From Lachnospiraceae bacterium (lineage in GTDB: Bacteria > Bacillota > Clostridia > Lachnospirales > Lachnospiraceae), in the NCBI GenBank assembly GCA_900772675.1, contig CAAGRM010000246.1, positions 1-6,746 on the forward strand: a stretch of DNA of 6,746 bases, given 5' to 3'. A program made the translations under genes and the position numbers. Below the pieces are notes generated by a model. It worked only from the letters and a program-made list of their open reading frames with translations. It did no database searches and was not told where the DNA came from. Positions within the stretch are counted from its first letter, which is position 1, and the number at the start of each line of letters is the position of its first letter. Of this stretch, positions 1 through 6,662 are shown piece by piece.

Positions 1-32
1 AGAACAATCGGATTTGCATACAAGTGCATCGT

Positions 33-52
33 ATCGTTATTTCGAAAACGAT
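33..52 (+). repeat. 20-nt imperfect palindrome, copy 1
   Basis: The plus strand reads ATCGTTATTTCGAAAACGAT: arms ATCGTT (33-38) and AACGAT (47-52) flank an 8-nt centre containing TTCGAA. The same 20 bases occur on the minus strand at 5903-5922 with one change (A to G in the right arm). Here the wider sequence gtgcatcgt (24-32) can also pair with acgatgtac (48-56), allowing one G-T pair. This copy lies beyond the purD terminator, so it may belong to the upstream region of a gene left of the window. A paired operator site is an inference; no regulator gene is visible. Confidence 0.5.
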
Positions 53-79
53 GTACTGTTTCTTTCCGCACAGTGCCAG

Positions 80-130
80 AAAAAAACAGAGCCGCAGAAA
101 TTCTTTTTTATAAAAATTCCAACGGCTCTG
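80..130 (-). terminator. Rho-independent terminator of the pur operon
   Basis: Read on the minus strand, CAGAGCCG (130-123) pairs perfectly with CGGCTCTG (94-87) and is followed directly by seven T (86-80). The 28-nt loop is A/T-rich; its inner part (near the palindrome TTTTTATAAAAA at 105-116) can pair further and extend the hairpin. A GC-rich stem followed by a T run, about 105 nt after the purD stop codon, fits an intrinsic terminator for the purE-purM-purN-purD transcript. Confidence 0.85.
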
Positions 131-136
131 CCCGAA

Positions 137-165
137 GCGTGTTTGAAAGCTATATCCAAACACGC
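137..165 (-). repeat. Perfect 9-bp inverted repeat between purD and its terminator
   Basis: GCGTGTTTG (137-145) and CAAACACGC (157-165) are exact reverse complements around an 11-nt loop. On the purD transcript this hairpin forms just before the terminator stem, with 6 nt between them. No T run follows it directly, so it is not itself a terminator. It may protect the 3' end of the mRNA or act as a processing site; that is inference. Confidence 0.6.
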
Positions 166-235
166 CCGAAAACTTATCTAAAAAAACATTTCCACAATCG
201 GCAATGGATCTCCTGCAGATTTCCGAAAAAACCTG

Positions 236-1507
236 TTATGCCTCATCAATTGCTTTTCCAATGTCGTGACGGTAGTATTTATTGTCGAAATCAACCCAAT
301 CGACCGCCTGATACGCATTTGCACGCGCTTCTTTCAAGGTATCACCGAGTGCTGTCACACCCAGCACACGACCTCCGTTCGTTACAATCTCGCCATCCTT
401 AAACTTTGTTCCTGCATGGAAGCAGTAATATCCGTCATGCTCTTTGAATGTCTCAAGTCCCCGGATCGGGAATCCTTTTTCATAGGAAACCGGGTAGCCG
501 TCAGAAGCCAGCACAACGCAGACACACGCATTATCCGCAAACTGCAGATCAATCTGGTCGAGGGTTCCGTCAATGCAAGCTTCAAAGACATCAATGATAT
601 CGGTCTTCATACGAGGAAGAACAACCTGTGCCTCCGGGTCGCCAAAACGGGCATTGTACTCGAGTACCTTCGGTCCCTCCGGAGTGAGCATCAGTCCAAA
701 GAAAATTACACCCTGAAACGGTCTTCCCTCAGCCGCCATTGCATCAACGGTTGGCTGGTAGATATATTTTTTGCAGAAGTCATCCACCTCTTTGGTATAG
801 AACGGGCTCGGAGAAAAGTTTCCCATACCACCGGTGTTGAGACCGGTATCGCCATCTCCTGCTCTCTTATGATCCTGTGCGGAGCTCATTGTCTGGATTG
901 TTTTTCCATCGACAAAGGAGAGTACGGAAACCTCGCGTCCTGTCATAAACTCCTCAATGACCATCTCGTTTCCGGCACTGCCGAATTTCTTGTCGAGCAT
1001 GATCGTTTTTACACCCTCTTTTGCTTCCTCTAAGGTGTTGCAGATCAGAACTCCCTTTCCGAGTGCCAGACCATCGGCTTTCAGCACGATCGGGAATTTT
1101 GTGGTTTCCAGATATTTTTCTGCCGCTTCCGGATCAGAAAATGTCTCGTACGCTGCAGTCGGAATGTTGTATTTTTTCATCAAATCCTTGGAAAATGCCT
1201 TGGAACCTTCCAGAATTGCCGCATTCTTTCTCGGTCCGAATACGCGCAGTCCCTCTGCCTCAAATACATCCACAATGCCGCCGACCAGCGGATCATCCAT
1301 TCCGATCACCGTGAGATCAATTTCTTTTTCTTTGGCAAAAGCAACCAGCTTATCAAACTCCATTGCTCCAATATCGACACACTCTGCGTATTCTGCAATT
1401 CCTGCATTTCCCGGAGCGCAGTAAATCTTGTCTACTTTCGGGCTCTGTGCCACTTTCCATGCAATGGCATGTTCTCTTCCGCCGCTTCCTACAATCAATA
1501 CTTTCAT
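236..1507 (-). CDS. purD: Phosphoribosylamine-glycine ligase (GAR synthetase)
   Basis: PurD joins 5-phosphoribosylamine to glycine using ATP to form GAR, the second step of de novo purine synthesis, in the cytoplasm. The 423-residue protein has the normal bacterial length. It starts with the typical N-domain MKVLIVGSGGREHA. The ATP-grasp region follows, with KADGLALGKGV (143-153), the NTGGMG loop (224-229) and the metal-binding segment LEYNARFGDPEAQ (282-294; E283 and N285 are the expected Mg2+ ligands). The C-terminal domain carries NGGRVLGV (377-384). Small departures from the usual consensus are VIGMDDPLVGG, where VIGPE-PLV is more common, and GNFSPSP after NTGGM; neither removes a known catalytic residue. 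An AAAGGAG site overlaps the purN stop codon, 8 nt before the ATG, so translation is probably coupled to purN. purD is the last gene of the operon and is followed by tandem hairpins. Confidence 0.97.
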   Translation of the reverse strand: MKVLIVGSGGREHAIAWKVAQSPKVDKIYCAPGNAGIAEYAECVDIGAMEFDKLVAFAKEKEIDLTVIGMDDPLVGGIVDVFEAEGLRVFGPRKNAAILEGSKAFSKDLMKKYNIPTAAYETFSDPEAAEKYLETTKFPIVLKADGLALGKGVLICNTLEEAKEGVKTIMLDKKFGSAGNEMVIEEFMTGREVSVLSFVDGKTIQTMSSAQDHKRAGDGDTGLNTGGMGNFSPSPFYTKEVDDFCKKYIYQPTVDAMAAEGRPFQGVIFFGLMLTPEGPKVLEYNARFGDPEAQVVLPRMKTDIIDVFEACIDGTLDQIDLQFADNACVCVVLASDGYPVSYEKGFPIRGLETFKEHDGYYCFHAGTKFKDGEIVTNGGRVLGVTALGDTLKEARANAYQAVDWVDFDNKYYRHDIGKAIDEA

Positions 1508-1512
1508 CGCTC

Positions 1513-2139
1513 TTACTCCTTTATCTTTACGTGTCCGTCTTCTACCGTTACTTTTCCATTTGCAATCAGATCAATCGCACGCGGCATAATCACCCATTCA
1601 GCCTCTTCCATGACGCGCTGCTGAAGCACCTTTGGCGTATCGCCCTCATGTACCTCGACTGCCTTCTGCAAAATGATCGGGCCAGTGTCTGTTCCGCCGT
1701 CCACAAAATGAACCGTTGCTCCCGTCACTTTAACGCCACGGGAGAGAACTCCCTCATGCACCTTCAGACCATAATAACCCGTTCCGCAAAATGACGGAAT
1801 GAGAGATGGATGAATATTGATGATTTTGTTCGGGTACGCATCCACAATACTTTGCGGAATAACAACCAGACAGCCCGCCAGCACAACAAGATCCACATGG
1901 TAAGACTGTAATTTTGCAAGCAGCGCCTCGTTGAACGCTTCTCTTGATTCAAAGGTTTTCGGGGAAAGGCATACCGCATCAATCCCTTTCTTCTTCGCAC
2001 GTTCCAGCGCATATACACCTGCGTTGTTGCTGATGACGACGGAAACCTCTGCGTTTGTGATGGTTCCCGCATCAATCGCATCCAGAATGGCCTGAAGATT
2101 CGTGCCGCCGCCCGAAACAAGAACTGCTAAGCTTAGCAT
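1513..2139 (-). CDS. purN: Phosphoribosylglycinamide formyltransferase (GART)
   Basis: PurN transfers a formyl group from 10-formyl-tetrahydrofolate to GAR, giving FGAR. The 208 residues match the family length. The phosphate-binding start is [15 protein letters not shown] (4-18). The catalytic set is visible as N108 and H110 in INIHPSLIP and D151 in [12 protein letters not shown], corresponding to Asn106, His108 and Asp144 of the E. coli enzyme. The stretch [14 protein letters not shown] (116-129) is longer than the E. coli loop and is of the kind seen in clostridial PurN. The ATG lies inside the end of purM (ATGCTAA overlap, 7 nt). Its AAAGGAG site is within purM codons, 7 nt upstream, so the two genes are almost certainly translationally coupled. 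This is the folate-dependent enzyme; no formate-dependent purT is seen in the window. Confidence 0.96.
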   Translation of the reverse strand: MLSLAVLVSGGGTNLQAILDAIDAGTITNAEVSVVISNNAGVYALERAKKKGIDAVCLSPKTFESREAFNEALLAKLQSYHVDLVVLAGCLVVIPQSIVDAYPNKIINIHPSLIPSFCGTGYYGLKVHEGVLSRGVKVTGATVHFVDGGTDTGPIILQKAVEVHEGDTPKVLQQRVMEEAEWVIMPRAIDLIANGKVTVEDGHVKIKE

Positions 2140-3158
2140 AACTGTACTCCTTTTTCACCGTTTTCAATGTGACCGATCACATACGGTGTATCACCGGTGG
2201 AACGGATTGCTTTCATTGCCGTATCAACATCTTCCGGATCTACAGCCAACACCATACCGATACCCATGTTAAAGGTGTTGTACATCATCTGCTCATCGAT
2301 ATTGCCTTTCTTTGCCATAAGGCTGAAGATCGGCGGTACGGTGTAGCTGTCTTTCTGTACAACAGCTACTGTGTTGTCCTTCAGCATACGCGGAATGTTC
2401 TCATAGAATCCACCACCGGTAATATGGCTGCAGGCTTTTACGGTCACACCGGCATCTTTGATTGCACGGAGTGCCTTGACATAGATGCGGGTCGGTGCAA
2501 GCAGTGTTTCACCGAGTGTTGCACCCAGTTCATCATAATATGTATTCAGGGAATCTTTCGTCATATCAAATACTTTGCGGACGAGAGAAAAACCGTTGCT
2601 GTGAACACCGGTAGAAGCCATGCCGATCAGCACGTCCCCGGCTGCCAGATGTTCACCGGTGATCATGTCCTTTTTGTCGCAGACACCAACAGCAAAACCT
2701 GCCAGATCGTATTCATCTGCCGGCATCAGTCCCGGATGCTCTGCTGTTTCGCCACCGATCAGTGCAGCATCGGACTGCAGACAACCTTCTGCAACGCCTT
2801 TTACGATCGAAGCAATTTTCTCCGGGTAATTTTTTCCACATGCAATGTAGTCCAGGAAGAACAGTGGTTCTCCGCCGGCACAAGCGATATCATTGACACA
2901 CATAGCAACCGCATCGATGCCGATGGTGTCGTGCTTGTCAAGAATCATGGCGAGCTTCACCTTGGTTCCGCATCCGTCTGTTCCGGAAAGCAGCACCGGC
3001 TCTTCCATTTCTTTAATTTTTGCCAGGGAAAAAGCGCCGGAAAAACCGCCAAGGCCGCCTAATACCTCCGGACGCATGGTTTTCTTTACATGCTCTTTCA
3101 TTAATTCTACTGATTTGTATCCAGCCTCAATATCTACTCCTGCGTTCTTGTAATCCAT
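2133..3158 (-). CDS. purM: Phosphoribosylformylglycinamidine cyclo-ligase (AIR synthetase)
   Basis: PurM closes the imidazole ring: FGAM plus ATP gives AIR. The 341-residue protein is of normal length. It opens with [13 protein letters not shown], the usual PurM start. Family motifs occur in order: the nucleotide-binding [13 protein letters not shown] (58-70), [20 protein letters not shown] (84-103), [10 protein letters not shown] (134-143), [12 protein letters not shown] (182-193), [12 protein letters not shown] (219-230), [15 protein letters not shown] (245-259) and FNMGIGM (296-302). Cys63, where Val is usual in the first motif, and His141, where Met is usual in GGETAEMPG, are mild variants. 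The start is supported by GGGAGG six nt before the ATG, the strongest ribosome binding site in the operon. It follows purE by 27 nt and overlaps purN by 7 nt. AIR made here is the substrate for the carboxylation stage that involves PurE, the preceding gene. Confidence 0.97.
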   Translation of the reverse strand: MDYKNAGVDIEAGYKSVELMKEHVKKTMRPEVLGGLGGFSGAFSLAKIKEMEEPVLLSGTDGCGTKVKLAMILDKHDTIGIDAVAMCVNDIACAGGEPLFFLDYIACGKNYPEKIASIVKGVAEGCLQSDAALIGGETAEHPGLMPADEYDLAGFAVGVCDKKDMITGEHLAAGDVLIGMASTGVHSNGFSLVRKVFDMTKDSLNTYYDELGATLGETLLAPTRIYVKALRAIKDAGVTVKACSHITGGGFYENIPRMLKDNTVAVVQKDSYTVPPIFSLMAKKGNIDEQMMYNTFNMGIGMVLAVDPEDVDTAMKAIRSTGDTPYVIGHIENGEKGVQLC

Positions 3159-3185
3159 GGTGAACCTCCCTTATCCTTTATGTTC

Positions 3186-3692
3186 TTATTTACTGTAGTT
3201 GCGGTATCCTGTCTCCTGCAGTCTGGCATCCTTTGCCTCGACCTGCTCTTTCATTTCCTGTGTGTATGCTTTCAGCTTTTCAAGCAGCTCCGGATCAGAC
3301 GTGGCAAGAATTTTTGCTGCCAGAATTCCGGCATTTGCACCGCCGTTGATGGCAACCGTTGCAACCGGAATGCCGCTTGGCATCTGTACGATGGAGTACA
3401 GGGAATCACGGCCTCCAAGTGATGTGGTATGCATCGGAATTCCGATGACCGGCATCGGGAAAATAGCTGCACACATGCCCGGCAGATGAGCTGCCATACC
3501 AGCACCTGCAATGATAACCTTGAATCCTTTTTCTTCAGCAGTTTTTGCATACTCAAAAAATACATCCGGCTCACGGTGTGCGGAGATAATTTTCATCTCA
3601 TACTCAATTCCAAATTTTTCCAGCATGTCGGCTGCCTTGCTCATTACCGGCATATCTGAGTCACTACCCATCACAATTCCTACTTTAGCCAT
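3186..3692 (-). CDS. purE: N5-carboxyaminoimidazole ribonucleotide mutase (class I PurE)
   Basis: Class I PurE moves the carboxylate of N5-CAIR to carbon 4, giving CAIR; the family forms cytoplasmic octamers. The 168-residue protein has the class I pattern: VGIVMGSDSDMPVM (4-17), SAHREPD (37-43, with the catalytic His39), AGAGMAAHLPGM (62-73) and GGRDSLYSIVQMPSGIPVATVAI (from 93). The class II, CO2-using pattern known from spirochaetes and animals is absent. Two residues depart from the common consensus: Glu41 where SAHRTP has Thr, and Met66 where AGAGGAAHLPG has Gly. Both are near the active site but neither is a known catalytic group. AAAGGAG (3698-3704) lies 6 nt before the ATG. It is the first gene of the operon, behind a strong promoter and a structured leader. 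purK, whose product makes N5-CAIR, is not in the window. Confidence 0.96.
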   Translation of the reverse strand: MAKVGIVMGSDSDMPVMSKAADMLEKFGIEYEMKIISAHREPDVFFEYAKTAEEKGFKVIIAGAGMAAHLPGMCAAIFPMPVIGIPMHTTSLGGRDSLYSIVQMPSGIPVATVAINGGANAGILAAKILATSDPELLEKLKAYTQEMKEQVEAKDARLQETGYRNYSK

Positions 3693-3707
3693 GTTATTCT
3701 CCTTTTC

Positions 3708-3763
3708 TGATTAACTGTTCTAAGCGTTATCCATTAGTAACGCTTATATTTTTGTTTTAATCA
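3708..3763 (-). promoter_or_regulatory. purE leader with nested inverted repeats (candidate operator or structured RNA)
   Basis: In the untranslated leader of purE, TAAGCGTTA (3746-3738, minus strand) and TAACGCTTA (3729-3721) form a perfect 9-bp inverted repeat around an 8-nt loop. A second pair, TGATTAA (3763-3757) and TTAATCA (3714-3708), encloses it with a perfect 7-bp outer stem. AACTG upstream of the outer left arm is complementary to CAGTT, which overlaps the outer right arm, so an alternative pairing exists. The outer stem ends 3 nt before the AAAGGAG site. No T run follows, so it is not a plain attenuator. I do not recognise the purine, ZTP, PRPP or THF riboswitch consensus. Either a repressor operator or a structured RNA leader would fit. 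Confidence 0.55.
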
Positions 3764-3778
3764 TTCAGTTCTGCTTAT

Positions 3779-3807
3779 AATATACTAAGCAGGCGCTAAA
3801 ATGTCAA
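3779..3807 (-). promoter_or_regulatory. Sigma-A type promoter of the pur operon
   Basis: The minus strand has TTGACA (3807-3802), a 17-nt spacer and TATATT (3784-3779), an almost ideal vegetative promoter. Transcription should start near 3772, giving a leader of about 80 nt before the purE ATG. The -35 box begins 7 nt after the stop codon of the upstream aminopeptidase-like gene, so this promoter sits in a very short intergenic space. Confidence 0.88.
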
Positions 3808-3814
3808 CCCATAA

Positions 3815-5857
3815 TCAGGCAAAAGGTTCATTTAATTCTTCGGTTCCCGGCAGAACAAATCTTCCCTGCTCGATGAGCGGGATTATCGTTCCGTCCGCTT
3901 TTTCGACCGTAACCGACTGCAATTCCCGGTACGGAATTGTGATATCCGTATGACACCCGAAGTATGCCTTCGACGGATCTTCCTTCCGTTTTGCAGAAAC
4001 TTCATTCTCGCGTGCAATCACTTCTTTTCCGTCCGGATTGTACATCGGACAATCTTCCGCCCATGCATAGCAGGTGTCTCCCATTGCAAAATGCGGACCC
4101 ATCTTCTCTGCAATCAGAATCGGCAGCTTTCCGGCAATCCCATACCGTTCCGCCATCACATACGCAGTCGTATTTGTTCCGATCGCAAATTCTCCGATGG
4201 GCAGTGTTTTGTGGTGATACAGCAGATTTTCTTCTATATAAATATGATTGTCCTCTTCTTTTTCGAAGTTCCTGCAATCATATGCGGTAATCATACCATC
4301 CGTCAGCGTCAGTCGCAGATCACGGTAATACAGTTGATTCAGATAAACGCCTGTCACATGAAGCACACCCGTTGTACCGGTAAGAAGTGGTGAGGTAAAC
4401 ACCTCTCCAACCGGAATGTTACAGTCAGCAACACAATTTTCAAAGTTTGTTTCCTTTTGCGGATTTTGAAGGGAATGCAGCATCACGCGAAGATCCGTCT
4501 TATTTTCCCCTTTTCCAAGTATATGTACAGAAACGCCCTCATCAAGCGCATCAATCAGGTGCTGCTGAATACGTTGATATTTCTCGTAATCGAGCGTGTT
4601 AATCTTTACGATTTCCCGGAAAATTTCTTCGTACCGCCGGTCAATTTCCGGCATCGGATAGGCGATGATCGTATAGCTGTACTCATCCTCCTTGATATAC
4701 CGGTTCACAATCTGTCCCGCTTCGTTCTGATAATTGACACGAAGCTTCTGCTGGCGCTCATTTAAGTGCAGTGCCTGCTTTTTATTCACCGGCTCAAACG
4801 GAACCTCGCCGAATGTTTCAACGACTGCGGGACCGGCATAGCCGTCAGCAAGCTCTTTGTATGCGTCATACGTAACCTGCATCGCACGAAGTCGTCTCTT
4901 TACCAGATCTTCATTTAAATACAATGCTTCATCGTTTCTGTGGTCGTAATCATACTGCTTGTTCGCAGATGCACCGGCAGTCCAGTTCCGCCGCGCACCA
5001 CGGGAAAGTACCGGTTCAAGGCCCATCTCGCGGAACTGCAGAACAGCTGCGCGGATCATGCGTTCAAATCCGATATGAAAACGAATACTTACTGTTTTCT
5101 TTTTTGCCAAATCCTTTCGCGCCACGAGAAAGCCCCTGCGGAAGCCCTCGGTAAAGGTTTTTGCCATTGCATCAATTTCTTCCTGATCAAGCGTATTCAG
5201 GAAACGGGCGGTACCTTTTTCATTCTCGGTGATGTATTCTCCGTATCGGTACAGATACCGCAAGTCCGTCAAATCTGACTCCATTACGATATCTTTGATA
5301 AAACGCAGGGATGGATCCACCATCTCACGCACCTGATATTCCTGACGTTCCTCTGCATAATCGCTCACGTACCAGTAAATGCTCTCCTTTACGTACTGCC
5401 CGGATGGCAGCGTCTCCTCTTCAAACATTGCATAGAGTTCGAGATACAGCTCCATCGCTGCGGTCAGTTCCTGCAGACGGTCCTCATAGATCCACGCTGC
5501 AGCATTTCCAAGCTCCCGATATAGCCAGCAAAGGCTTCTGCCATATGTTTCCCCAAGCGCCCGAACCGCAAATGCCGGGTTTCCGTATGAGGTCTCATAC
5601 CGTTCCCCGATCACATCCTCATACGGCTCGCGGTTGAAAACAGACAGTTCCTCCTCCGATGCTGTTTTCAGACAGTCTTCCGCAATTCTGGTACGGATCT
5701 GATCCATCTTACAGAGATACTGCGCCATCTGTGTGAAGAAATCGCGATACGGCAGTGGAACGCTTCTTTCCGCCGGGATCTGGTGAATTCGCTCGATCGC
5801 AAGCTCGTATCGCTCCCTGAGCAGATCCTGTGTGCCATTTTCCTGTCTTTCTTTCAT
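3815..5857 (-). CDS. M29-family (aminopeptidase T/S-like) metallopeptidase with long N-terminal extension
   Basis: The C-terminal part resembles M29 aminopeptidases, cytoplasmic two-metal enzymes that remove N-terminal residues from peptides. Candidate metal ligands and catalytic residues occur in family order: E485 in PVGEVFTSP, E556 in IGEFAIGTN, H589 in EKMGPHFAMG, Y597, then H636 and D638 in CHTDITIPY. Spacing from H589 to Y597 is one residue longer than in the Thermus-type enzymes as I recall them. Residues about 250-430 probably form the non-catalytic upper M29 domain. Residues 1 to about 230 are an extra, mostly helical and charged region that I do not recognise; typical M29 enzymes are only about 370-410 residues. 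There is no signal peptide or membrane segment. The ATG is the first in frame, with AAAGGA 10 nt upstream, a slightly long spacing. No clear promoter is visible. Peptidase activity is inferred from motifs; substrate is unknown. Confidence 0.82.
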   Translation of the reverse strand: MKERQENGTQDLLRERYELAIERIHQIPAERSVPLPYRDFFTQMAQYLCKMDQIRTRIAEDCLKTASEEELSVFNREPYEDVIGERYETSYGNPAFAVRALGETYGRSLCWLYRELGNAAAWIYEDRLQELTAAMELYLELYAMFEEETLPSGQYVKESIYWYVSDYAEERQEYQVREMVDPSLRFIKDIVMESDLTDLRYLYRYGEYITENEKGTARFLNTLDQEEIDAMAKTFTEGFRRGFLVARKDLAKKKTVSIRFHIGFERMIRAAVLQFREMGLEPVLSRGARRNWTAGASANKQYDYDHRNDEALYLNEDLVKRRLRAMQVTYDAYKELADGYAGPAVVETFGEVPFEPVNKKQALHLNERQQKLRVNYQNEAGQIVNRYIKEDEYSYTIIAYPMPEIDRRYEEIFREIVKINTLDYEKYQRIQQHLIDALDEGVSVHILGKGENKTDLRVMLHSLQNPQKETNFENCVADCNIPVGEVFTSPLLTGTTGVLHVTGVYLNQLYYRDLRLTLTDGMITAYDCRNFEKEEDNHIYIEENLLYHHKTLPIGEFAIGTNTTAYVMAERYGIAGKLPILIAEKMGPHFAMGDTCYAWAEDCPMYNPDGKEVIARENEVSAKRKEDPSKAYFGCHTDITIPYRELQSVTVEKADGTIIPLIEQGRFVLPGTEELNEPFA

Positions 5858-5902
5858 TCTTTAAAATTCCTTTCTCATTTCTTTTCTTCCCTATGCACCT
5901 GG

Positions 5903-5922
5903 ATCGTCTTCGAAATAACGAT
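5903..5922 (-). repeat. 20-nt imperfect palindrome, copy 2
   Basis: The minus strand reads ATCGTTATTTCGAAGACGAT, identical to the plus-strand copy at 33-52 except for one G in place of A. It lies 46-65 nt upstream of the aminopeptidase-like start codon, where an operator would be expected. The flanks CTGG (5899-5902) and CCAG (5926-5929) add a second complementary pair with a 3-nt bulge. No convincing -35/-10 pair is visible around it. Confidence 0.5.
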
Positions 5923-5984
5923 GTACCAGATTGTTTCCGTTTCCCAGGCCATATTTGAAAAAGTCCCGCATACGCTTTTCAGTA

Positions 5985-6008
5985 AAAGGGGCATCCCCGT
6001 GCCCCTTT
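5985..6008 (-). terminator. Hairpin terminator after the HD-domain gene
   Basis: AAAGGGGCA (minus, 6008-6000) pairs perfectly with TGCCCCTTT (5993-5985) around a 6-nt loop, starting 10 nt after the stop codon of the HD-domain gene. The T run on the minus strand is short (TTTT, then ACTG). A longer pyrimidine-rich tail follows on the plus strand, so the element could also work in that direction, but no plus-strand gene is seen. Confidence 0.75.
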
Positions 6009-6018
6009 GTTCTTTCTC

Positions 6019-6630
6019 TTAGTCCTGTTTTTCTTTCCGGTCATCAAGGATGGTTCCATTTTTGATACTGTTCTCGAGAAGCTCTTCCATATAACTCCAG
6101 ATCTCCTCGGAGCCGGTTGCTGTCTTCTCATTTCGCTTTAACGGTTGGGAAATTCGCACCTTGTGATTCATCCAGTCTTTTCCACCGTTCTCATAATTTA
6201 AGAGCATCGGCTGAAAATTGTCCATTACATGGGCAAAGCGCGCCTCCGGAGTTTCATACGCTTCAAATTCGCGCCAGAGTTCCATCAGCTTCTTTCCCTG
6301 ATCCTCCGGCAGCAGACCATAGATGCGATCAGCAGCCTTCTGCTCCCTTTCCTCTTTTGTCTTATTTGCTTCGGCATCATACGCATACGTATCGCCCGCA
6401 TCAATTTCCACGAGATCGTGGATCAGAAGCATGAGCATCGTTCTGCCGATGTCAATTTTTTCATTGGAATACTCCTGCAGCAGAAATGCCATCACCGCCA
6501 TATGCCATGCATGCTCCGCGTCATCCTCCTGGCGGGAATATCCACGGATGTGTGTCTGCCGCAGAATCTGTTTTTCTTTGTCAATCTCAAGAATAAAATC
6601 CAGTTGTTTTTCAAAACGTTCGCGATCCAT
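6019..6630 (-). CDS. HD-domain protein, YfbR/HDDC2-like probable 5'-deoxynucleotidase
   Basis: This is a soluble HD-superfamily metal-dependent phosphohydrolase. Its closest known relatives (E. coli YfbR, human HDDC2) remove phosphate from deoxynucleoside 5'-monophosphates, which suggests a role in nucleotide pool control; the substrate here is inferred. The HD signature is complete: H40 in DDAEHAWH, H71-D72 in LIHDLVEIDAGD (with E75 and D80) and D137 in HVMDNFQP. These fall at almost the same positions as in YfbR. R24 in ILRQT may match the arginine near its active site. I chose the ATG at 6628-6630 (203 residues). It has AAGGA 7 nt upstream, and MDRERFEKQLDFILEIDK is the usual start of the family. 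A longer frame to 6717 would overlap the preceding gene and adds a tail unlike the family. It is probably co-transcribed with the partial gene 32 nt upstream and ends at a hairpin terminator. Confidence 0.88.
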   Translation of the reverse strand: MDRERFEKQLDFILEIDKEKQILRQTHIRGYSRQEDDAEHAWHMAVMAFLLQEYSNEKIDIGRTMLMLLIHDLVEIDAGDTYAYDAEANKTKEEREQKAADRIYGLLPEDQGKKLMELWREFEAYETPEARFAHVMDNFQPMLLNYENGGKDWMNHKVRISQPLKRNEKTATGSEEIWSYMEELLENSIKNGTILDDRKEKQD

Positions 6631-6662
6631 TTGTTTTTCCTTTTTATCTGAAATATTTTGTC

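Noticed and set aside
8..20. Minus-strand AAATCCGA resembling half of the Bacillus PurR PurBox (AWWWCCGAACWWT).
   Set aside because: The match fails after CCGA, there is no second box at the expected distance, and it lies beyond the end of the pur operon rather than before it.
182..200. Run of seven T on the minus strand soon after purD, as a possible first terminator.
   Set aside because: Only a weak 4-bp CATT/AATG pairing precedes it; there is no stable GC-rich stem.
1..402. Open plus-strand frames (frame 1 through 402; a second frame open from 2 to TAA at 179-181) that might be a gene converging on purD.
   Set aside because: They run through the terminator and the second hairpin, and frame 1 continues antisense into purD. 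Neither shows a start with a ribosome binding site nor a convincing family signature.
266..1033. Long plus-strand frame of 255 codons opposite purD.
   Set aside because: It is a shadow of the purD coding strand; its translation resembles no family and there is no promoter or ribosome binding site.
2169..3062. Plus-strand frame of 297 codons opposite purM.
   Set aside because: It is antisense to a clearly real and fully conserved purM and has a shadow-like composition rich in His, Cys and Ile.
3698..3778. Purine, ZTP, PRPP or THF riboswitch in the purE leader.
   Set aside because: None of the conserved loop or junction sequences I know for these classes can be placed in the roughly 80-nt leader.
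5858..5876. Five-codon mini-frame (ATG to TAA) between the palindrome and the aminopeptidase-like start.
   Set aside because: Too short to support, without an independent ribosome binding site; it contains the AAAGGA that serves the main gene.
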